This document shows, in pieces, positions 58,651 to 64,000 of a DNA stretch of 64,000 nt. The stretch comes from JAOUEA01 sp963734685 (GTDB lineage Bacteria; Actinomycetota; UBA4738; HRBIN12). Position numbers and translations under genes: made by a program. The stretch spans positions 1,054,001-1,118,000 of the forward strand of contig CAVTIC010000007.1 of assembly GCA_963734685.1 (NCBI GenBank), written 5' to 3'. The notes under the pieces are model-generated. The model saw only the letters and a list, made by a program, of their open reading frames with translations, ran no database searches and was not told where the DNA came from. Positions within the stretch are counted from its first letter, which is position 1. Every line of letters starts with the position of its first letter.

Positions 58651-58656
58651 ATCCTA
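58651..58656 (-). promoter_or_regulatory. Leaderless -10 (TAGGAT), gcvT
   Basis: Ends 7 nt before GTG 58643 and fixes that start. Confidence 0.55.
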
Positions 58657-58692
58657 GCCGCTACGGAGAAGCCCGGTAGACTGGCCCGACGG

Positions 58693-60075
58693 ATGGGTGA
58701 TGCGTACGACGTAGCCGTGATCGGAGGGGGGACGGCCGGGTATTCCGCCGCCCTCCGCGCCGCGCAGCTCGGTCACCGCGTGGCCCTCGTCGAACGCGAC
58801 GACCGTCTCGGCGGCACCTGCCTGCTCAGGGGTTGCATCCCCACGAAGGCGCTCTTGCAGTCGGCCGCGGTCATGGATGCCATCAATCGCTCCGACGAGT
58901 GGGGCATCAAGGCTTCGGGTGAGCCCGACTGGTCCGCGGTGAAGACGTTCGAGGATGCCGTCGTCGACAAGCTCGTGAATGGCGTCACCGGCTTGGTGAA
59001 GGCCCGGAAGATCGACGTCGTGACGGGGCTCGCGCGCCTCGTGCCAGGATCGACCGCCGTCGACGTCGACGGCCGGAGGATCGACGCGAACGACATCGTC
59101 ATCGCCACGGGTTCGGCGCCCTCGCTGCTGCCAGGGCTCTCACTCACCGACCGCATCATCACGAGCGACCAGGCGCTCTGGTTCGACCGCATCCCCACCT
59201 CGGTCGTGGTGATCGGGGCGGGCGCGGTCGGGCTCGAGTTCGCATCGCTCTACCGCTCGTTCCTCGCCGAGGTCACCCTCGTCGAAGCCCTCCCCCTGCT
59301 CGCGCCCCTCGAGGACGAGGAGGTCTCCAAAGAGATCGCCCGCGCCTTCCGCAAGCGCGGCATCACGACCGCTGTCGGGGCCTCGGTCCGGGAGGTCAAG
59401 GACAGCGGCGATGTGGTCGAGGTGACCTATGACGCCGGCAGCGGCGCCGTGACCGTGTCCGCCGACGTCTGCCTCGTCGCGACGGGCCGAGGACCGGTGA
59501 CCGAGGGTCTCGGCCTCGCGGAGGCAGGCGTCTCGATCCACGAGAAGGGATCCGTGAACGTCGACACGCAGCTGCGGACGAACGTCGACCACGTCTGGGC
59601 GATCGGCGACGTGGCCTCCACGCCCTTGCAGCTCGCCCACGTGGCCTTCACCGAGGGCTACGCGGTCGCCGAGCGCATCTCGGGGATCGATGTGCCCGAG
59701 ATCGACTACGTGCGCATCCCGAAGGTGACGTATTCCTCGCCTGAGATCGCGAGCGTCGGCCTGACCGAGGCGCAGGCTCGCGGGGCGGGCCTCGACGTCG
59801 TCACCGACAAGGTCGACTTCCGCGCTATCGGCAAGGCGAACATGCTGGGTGAGGGCGGCTTCGTGAAGCTCGTCGCCGAGGACGACGGACCGGTGCGAGG
59901 CGTCCACATGATCGGCCCACACGTGACCGACCTGATCGCCGAGGGAATGCTGATCGTGAACTGGGAGGCGTTGCCCGACGAAGTCGCGGCGATGATGCAC
60001 CCCCACCCGTCCTTGTCAGAAGGCATCGGCGAGGCGCATCTGGCGCTCGTCGGCAAGCCTCTGCACACCCCGTGA
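58693..60075 (+). CDS. lpdA: Dihydrolipoyl dehydrogenase (E3)
   Basis: 460 residues: FAD motif VIGGGTAGYSAALRAAQLG, redox disulfide GGTCLLRGCIPTKAL (Cys43/Cys48), NAD motif VVIGAGAVGLEFASLYRSF, and C-terminal MMHPHPSLSEGIGEAH with the catalytic His-Glu pair. Shared by the 2-oxoacid dehydrogenase encoded next to it and, likely, by the glycine cleavage system (gcvT is divergent). ATG 58693 lies 10 nt after TAGACT. Its stop overlaps the region of the E1alpha start. Confidence 0.97.
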   Translation: MGDAYDVAVIGGGTAGYSAALRAAQLGHRVALVERDDRLGGTCLLRGCIPTKALLQSAAVMDAINRSDEWGIKASGEPDWSAVKTFEDAVVDKLVNGVTGLVKARKIDVVTGLARLVPGSTAVDVDGRRIDANDIVIATGSAPSLLPGLSLTDRIITSDQALWFDRIPTSVVVIGAGAVGLEFASLYRSFLAEVTLVEALPLLAPLEDEEVSKEIARAFRKRGITTAVGASVREVKDSGDVVEVTYDAGSGAVTVSADVCLVATGRGPVTEGLGLAEAGVSIHEKGSVNVDTQLRTNVDHVWAIGDVASTPLQLAHVAFTEGYAVAERISGIDVPEIDYVRIPKVTYSSPEIASVGLTEAQARGAGLDVVTDKVDFRAIGKANMLGEGGFVKLVAEDDGPVRGVHMIGPHVTDLIAEGMLIVNWEALPDEVAAMMHPHPSLSEGIGEAHLALVGKPLHTP

Positions 60076-60086
60076 GGAGCGAACGA

Positions 60087-61157
60087 GTGGCCACCGAGGT
60101 CGACCCGGGCGCCGTCCCCGAGACGACGAGCGCGGCACGGCCCCTGCCCGACGGCGAGCTCGTCGAGATGCTGCACATGCTCAAACTGTGCCGCTACTTC
60201 GACGAGCGCATGGAGGCGCTCTACCGCCAGGGCCGCCTGCCCGGCGCGATCTACTCCGGTCGCGGGCAGGAAGGAACCCACGTCGGCACCGCGTGGGCGC
60301 TGCGTCCCGACGACTCGCTGTTCCCGACCCATCGCGACCTGACGGCCCAGCTCACGAAGGGGCTCGAGTTGCACCGGGTGATGGCGCAGTTCTGGGCGCG
60401 CATCGACGGGTACACGCGAGGACGCGACGGCAACAGCCACATCGGCGACTGGTACGGCAACAAGACATTCACGGTGATGTCGCACCTGCCGATCGCATAC
60501 CCGGTCGCCGTGGGGGCCGCCCTCGCCTACAAGCTCAAGGGCGAGCCGAACGTGGCGCTTGCGATCTGCGGCGATGGTTCGACGTCGAACGGACGGTGGC
60601 ACGAGGCGATCAACACCTCGGCGATCCATCGGCTCCCGGTGGTCTGGGTGGTGAACAACAACCAGTTCGCCTACTCCACACCCAACGCCCTGGAGTTCGC
60701 GATCCCGACGATCGCGGAGCGAGCGGTCGCCTACGGCATCCCCGGCGTGCGGATCGACGGCGGCAACGTGCTGGAGGTGTTCGAGATCACCCGTGAGGCC
60801 GTCGAACGGGCCCGCGAAGGCGGGGGACCCACCCTGATCGAGTCGGTGTCGCTCCGGTGGCGGGGACACGCCGGCCATGACCCGGCGAAGTACATGGCCG
60901 AGGAGCTGCTCCAGGAGTACATGGCCAACCACGACCCGATCCGCAACTTCGAGGAGTACCTGCTCTCCGAGGGCGTCGTCACGAAGGACGACATCGACGA
61001 GCTCATGCGGCGCGTCGAGGCCGAGTTCGAGGCCGGCTACGAGTACGCGCTCGCCTCGCCGTTCCCCGAGCCCGGCGACGCCACCAAGGGCCAGTGGGTC
61101 GAGGACGGCTACTGGACGAGCGAACCCGGCCGCGGCGGCGGCACCGAGGTCGGCTGA
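60087..61157 (+). CDS. 2-oxoacid dehydrogenase E1 alpha subunit
   Basis: 356 residues from GTG 60087, with GAGGAG seven nt upstream. CRYFDERMEALYRQGRLPGAIYSGRGQEGTHVGTAWALRPDD, ThDP-Mg motif LAICGDGSTSNGRWHEAINTSAIHRLPVVWVVNNNQFAYS, and SLRWRGHAGHDPAKYM (phosphorylation loop region). Pyruvate, acetoin or branched-chain substrate cannot be decided by sequence; SRGQEG and GHDP are common in acetoin/pyruvate types. Overlaps E1beta (TGATG). Confidence 0.95.
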   Translation: MATEVDPGAVPETTSAARPLPDGELVEMLHMLKLCRYFDERMEALYRQGRLPGAIYSGRGQEGTHVGTAWALRPDDSLFPTHRDLTAQLTKGLELHRVMAQFWARIDGYTRGRDGNSHIGDWYGNKTFTVMSHLPIAYPVAVGAALAYKLKGEPNVALAICGDGSTSNGRWHEAINTSAIHRLPVVWVVNNNQFAYSTPNALEFAIPTIAERAVAYGIPGVRIDGGNVLEVFEITREAVERAREGGGPTLIESVSLRWRGHAGHDPAKYMAEELLQEYMANHDPIRNFEEYLLSEGVVTKDDIDELMRRVEAEFEAGYEYALASPFPEPGDATKGQWVEDGYWTSEPGRGGGTEVG

Positions 61158-62206
61158 TGGCGACGACGGCCCAGATCGAATCGGGTGCCGCAGGTCACGG
61201 CGCCGAGCCCCGCGGCAAACGCACCGATGACGGCCAGGCCACGTATCTGATCGCGATCGCCGAGGCCCTCTGGGAAGAGATGGAGCGGGACGAGCGTGTG
61301 TACATGCTCGGCGAGGACATCGGCGTGTACGGAGGCGCGTTCAAGGTCACCGAGGGGTTCCTCGACCGTTTCGGCTCGACCCGGGTGATCGACACCCCGA
61401 TCGCGGAGGAGACGATCGTCGGCATGGCGGTCGGCTCCGCGATGGAAGGGCTGCGGCCGGTCGCTGAGTTCCAGTACGCCGACTTCATGTCGTCGGGTTT
61501 CGACGAGATCTCGACCGTGCTCGGCCGGTACCACTATCGGTCAGGTGTGCCGCTTCCGGTCGTGCTCCGCGGGCCGTCGGGCGGCTACGTGCGCGCGTCG
61601 TCGTTCCACTCGGTGAACCCGGAGCCGTGGTTCGCCTACGGAGGGGGCATCAAGATCGTCGCACCCGCGTTCCCCGCCGACGCCAAGGGCCTGATGAAAT
61701 CAGCGGTGCGCGACGACAACCCGGTGATGTTCCTCGAGCACAAGTGGATCTACCGCCGGATCAAGGAGCAGGTCCCGACCGATCCCGACTTCCTCGTGCC
61801 GATCGGGAAGGCCGACGTCAAGCGCGAGGGCACCGACGTGTCGATCGTCACGTATGGCGCGCTCGTGCACAAGTCGCTCGAGGCCGCCGAGAGCCTGGCC
61901 CAACGTGGAATCTCGGCCGAGGTGGTCGACCTGCGCACCGTGCACCCGATCGACGAGGAGACCGTGCTCAGCTCGATCGCGAAGACCTCGCGCGCGCTCG
62001 TCGTGACCGAGTCCTATCGGTTCGTCGGCATCGGCGCCGAGGTCGGCGCGACGATCGCCGAGAAGGCGTTCGAGCACCTCGACGCGCCCGTGACGAGGCT
62101 CGCACCGCCGAACATGCCGATCCCCTTCGCCCCCACGCTCGAGGACGCGTTCCTGCCGCAGGTCGCCGACATCGAGCGATCGGTCGAGGAATTGTCCGCC
62201 TGGTGA
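61157..62206 (+). CDS. 2-oxoacid dehydrogenase E1 beta subunit
   Basis: 349 residues: ATYLIAIAEALWEEMERDERVYMLGEDIGVYGGAFKVTEGFLDRFGSTRVIDTPIAEETIVGMAVGSAMEGLRPVAEFQYADF is the standard E1beta opening. Then PEPWFAYGGGIKIVAPAFPADAKGL and DLRTVHPIDEETVLSSIAKTSRALVVTESYRFVGIGAEVGA. Pairs with E1alpha in an alpha2beta2 tetramer. ATG at 61157 overlaps the E1alpha stop. Confidence 0.96.
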   Translation: MATTAQIESGAAGHGAEPRGKRTDDGQATYLIAIAEALWEEMERDERVYMLGEDIGVYGGAFKVTEGFLDRFGSTRVIDTPIAEETIVGMAVGSAMEGLRPVAEFQYADFMSSGFDEISTVLGRYHYRSGVPLPVVLRGPSGGYVRASSFHSVNPEPWFAYGGGIKIVAPAFPADAKGLMKSAVRDDNPVMFLEHKWIYRRIKEQVPTDPDFLVPIGKADVKREGTDVSIVTYGALVHKSLEAAESLAQRGISAEVVDLRTVHPIDEETVLSSIAKTSRALVVTESYRFVGIGAEVGATIAEKAFEHLDAPVTRLAPPNMPIPFAPTLEDAFLPQVADIERSVEELSAW

Positions 62207-62234
62207 TGCACGCCCCGCGCGTGGGAGGGACCAG

Positions 62235-63581
62235 ATGACATCGATCCAGATGCCCCAGCTCGGCGAGACGATCGTCGAAGGCACGATCCTGAAGTGGCTG
62301 AAGGCCGAGGGCGAGACGATCGAGCGCGACGAACCGCTGTTCGAGATCTCGACCGACAAGGTCGATACCGAGGTGCCCTCGCCGGTCGCGGGCATCGTGA
62401 CGAAGATCCTCGTCGCGGAGGGCGAGACGGTGCCGGTGGGTACCGAGCTGGCCGAGATCGCGTCCGGCGAGGACGCGACGGCGGGCGGAGGGGCTCCGGC
62501 CGGTGCGGCTGCGGCGTCGCCCGCCCCGTCGTCTCCCCGGGAAGGCGGTGGGCCCGGCGGGGGTGCGCCGGGCCAGCTCGCGAGCGACGCGTCCGCCCCA
62601 CCCGCCTCCGTGCCTGCGACCGTCCCCGCAGGAGCCCGGGCTGATTCGGTGCCGGATCGAGGTCCCCGATCGCAGATCCTGTCACCGCTCGTACGCAAGC
62701 TCGCGCAGGAGCACGGGATCGACCTGTCGACGATCGCCGGGACCGGGACCGGTGGACGGATCACGAAGGCCGACGTGATGGCCGTCGTGGCGTCGGGGGT
62801 CGGCGCGGCACCGGCACGCGCACCGAGTGCTGCGCCGGTTCCGGTGGCTCCGCCGTCGGTCGCGGTGGCCGCGGCGGGGGGCGAGACGGTCGAGCCCATG
62901 TCGCACATCCGGAAGGCGATCGCCTCCCACATGCTCGCGTCGGTGAACGAGACGGCTCGAGCCTGGACGATGGTGGAGGTGAACGTCGACCATCTCGTGC
63001 GGCTTCGCGAGCGCGCGAAGGAGGCCTTCCTCGCGGCGCACGGTGTGAAGCTCACGTACCTGCCGTTCGTCGTTCGCGCGACGGTCGATGCGCTCCAGGC
63101 GTATCCGGCCGTCAACTCGCGCATCGTGGGCGATGACATGGTCACGCCGCGCGCGGTGCACATGGGCATCGCCGTCAGCTACGACGCGGGGCTCATCGTG
63201 CCCGTGATCCGCGATGCCGACGTGATGAACAGCGTCGGCATCGCTCGGGCGATCGCCGACCTGGCGGCGCGCGCGCGATCGCACCAGCTGACGCCCGACG
63301 AGGTGCAGGGGGCGACCTTCACGATCACGAACCCGGGACCGTACGGGTCGCTGATGAGCGTGCCGATCATCAACCAGCCCAACGTCGGCATCCTCTCACT
63401 GGACGGCATCCAGCGGCGGCCGGTCGTCGTCGAGGGAGACGCGATCGCCGTCCGCAGCATGGTCTACGTCTCGATGTCGTGGGACCACCGCTTGATCGAC
63501 GGCGAGATCGCCACGAGGTTCCTCACTCGGGTCAAGCAGAACCTCGAGGCGTGGGACTTCGCCGAAGACCTGGGGGTCTGA
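62235..63581 (+). CDS. 2-oxoacid dehydrogenase E2 (dihydrolipoamide acyltransferase)
   Basis: 448 residues. One lipoyl domain with Lys42 in FEISTDKVDTEVPSPVAG, an Ala/Pro/Gly linker, the peripheral-subunit-binding domain SQILSPLVRKLAQEHGIDLSTIAGTGTGGRITKADVMAVV, a second linker, and the catalytic domain (VEVNVDHLVRLRERAKEAFLAAHGVKLTYLPFVVRATVDALQAYP, catalytic HisAsp in MSWDHRLIDGEIATRFL). Forms the core of the E1-E2-E3 complex encoded here; lipoylation fits with lipB next door. Confidence 0.96.
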   Translation: MTSIQMPQLGETIVEGTILKWLKAEGETIERDEPLFEISTDKVDTEVPSPVAGIVTKILVAEGETVPVGTELAEIASGEDATAGGGAPAGAAAASPAPSSPREGGGPGGGAPGQLASDASAPPASVPATVPAGARADSVPDRGPRSQILSPLVRKLAQEHGIDLSTIAGTGTGGRITKADVMAVVASGVGAAPARAPSAAPVPVAPPSVAVAAAGGETVEPMSHIRKAIASHMLASVNETARAWTMVEVNVDHLVRLRERAKEAFLAAHGVKLTYLPFVVRATVDALQAYPAVNSRIVGDDMVTPRAVHMGIAVSYDAGLIVPVIRDADVMNSVGIARAIADLAARARSHQLTPDEVQGATFTITNPGPYGSLMSVPIINQPNVGILSLDGIQRRPVVVEGDAIAVRSMVYVSMSWDHRLIDGEIATRFLTRVKQNLEAWDFAEDLGV

Positions 63582-63586
63582 GCCAG

Positions 63587-64000
63587 GTGTCCCGCCCCAC
63601 GTGGTTGTTCGAGCCATCCGCGCCGGTGCCCTACGACGTCGCCAACGACATGATGCACGACCTCGCCGAGCGGCGCCTCGCCGGCGAGGCGCCCGACGCC
63701 CTGATCCTGCTGGAGCATCCGCCGGTGTTCACCGCCGGCCGGCGCGCGAGACCGGAGCATCTGGTCTGGACCGAGCACGAGGCGCTGGCTCACGGCGCCG
63801 AGGTGCACCACATCGACCGGGGTGGCTCGTTCACGTTCCATGGACCAGGACAACTCGTGGGCTACCCGATCCTGCATCTGGCGGCGAAGCCCGATGCCGC
63901 GGGCTACCTGCGTGGGCTCGAGGACGCCGTCATCCGCACCGGGGCCGACCTCGGCATCGAGCTCCATCGGCGCCACGACGTGCAGACCGGGGTCTTCGCC
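63587..64000 (+). CDS. lipB: Octanoyl-ACP transferase LipB (partial, runs off the window end)
   Basis: First 138 residues from GTG 63587. Family features: DALILLEHPPVFTAGRRARPEHLV, and the substrate loop IDRGGSFTFHGPGQLVGYPILHLA (RGGxxTxHGPGQLVGYP). Transfers octanoate from ACP to lipoyl domains, supplying E2 and GcvH. The catalytic Cys/Lys lie beyond the window. Starts 5 bp after the E2 stop, so same operon. Confidence 0.95.
   Translation, partial: MSRPTWLFEPSAPVPYDVANDMMHDLAERRLAGEAPDALILLEHPPVFTAGRRARPEHLVWTEHEALAHGAEVHHIDRGGSFTFHGPGQLVGYPILHLAAKPDAAGYLRGLEDAVIRTGADLGIELHRRHDVQTGVFA

Overview
The window is about 64 kb of very GC-rich bacterial chromosome and reads as Actinomycetota. The lineage markers are a WhiB-type Fe-S regulator (19592-19870), two F420-type luciferase-like oxidoreductases, a DDN-like deazaflavin protein, an MDMPI-domain (mycothiol-type) protein, a DnaQ-UvrC fusion nuclease with a mycobacterial-type SOS box, a SufBDCSU operon with a Rieske gene, and a PimB'-SRPBCC-ArsA neighbourhood resembling Mycobacterium tuberculosis Rv2184c-Rv2191. 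No genus can be named from the sequence; a deep-branching, probably uncultured lineage (metagenome contig) is likely. No tRNA, rRNA, CRISPR array, prophage or insertion sequence was seen. Gene density is very high, with many 4-bp ATGA/GTGA overlaps.

Region 1 (1-11.8 kb) is a one-carbon block: a selenocysteine formate dehydrogenase running off the left edge, with an in-frame UGA and a textbook SECIS hairpin; its sulfurtransferase FdhD; formate-tetrahydrofolate ligase (Fhs); a cyclodeaminase/cyclohydrolase-family protein (FchA); formiminotransferase; and a tandem pair of GcvT-family, probably THF-dependent, demethylases behind an operator-promoter. 5-formyl-THF cyclo-ligase (12.5 kb), YgfZ (18.6 kb), MetH (34.6 kb) and a GcvT (57.5 kb) extend the folate theme.

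Region 2 (11.9-25 kb): a tight operon arsA - ROK kinase - LLM oxidoreductase - 5-FCL - exonuclease; SRPBCC, zinc-ribbon and PimB'-like genes; ygfZ and whiB; a three-gene heptose-phosphate operon (hddA-gmhB-gmhA); and the SOS-controlled DnaQ-UvrC nuclease. Region 3 (24.8-34.4 kb): thiolase, a stand-alone RAM domain, a small operon of a receiver domain, three small unknown proteins and a DDN-like protein, an aquaporin-family channel, an IscS-like desulfurase, 2-oxoacid:ferredoxin oxidoreductase KorAB, an aldo/keto reductase and a cNMP-binding protein. Region 4 (34.5-46.5 kb): MetH, a class III aminotransferase, ErpA, YbaK, glycerate kinase, an MDMPI protein, a FemAB/GNAT protein, DUF2207 and a Ca2+/H+ exchanger.

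Region 5 (46.5-54.7 kb) is Fe-S and sulfur metabolism: sufB-sufD-Rieske-sufC-sufS-sufU, a PAP2 phosphatase, a rhodanese (sseA) preceded by what looks like a cysteine-responsive attenuator (23-codon leader with tandem Cys codons, perfect 10-bp hairpin) and a 26-bp palindromic operator, and sufT. Region 6 (54.8-64 kb): a NarL-type regulator and histidine kinase, a putative lipoprotein, gcvT, lipoamide dehydrogenase, 2-oxoacid dehydrogenase E1alpha/E1beta/E2, and the start of lipB.

Two window-wide patterns stand out. At least 17 genes have a TAnnnT -10-like hexamer ending exactly 6 or 7 nt before the start codon with no Shine-Dalgarno, the signature of leaderless transcripts; this fixes several starts. 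Four single-base insertions break otherwise perfect genes (4071 and 4990 in one peptidase, 18223-18226 in pimB', about 43168 in a FemAB gene); either assembly indels or genuine decay.
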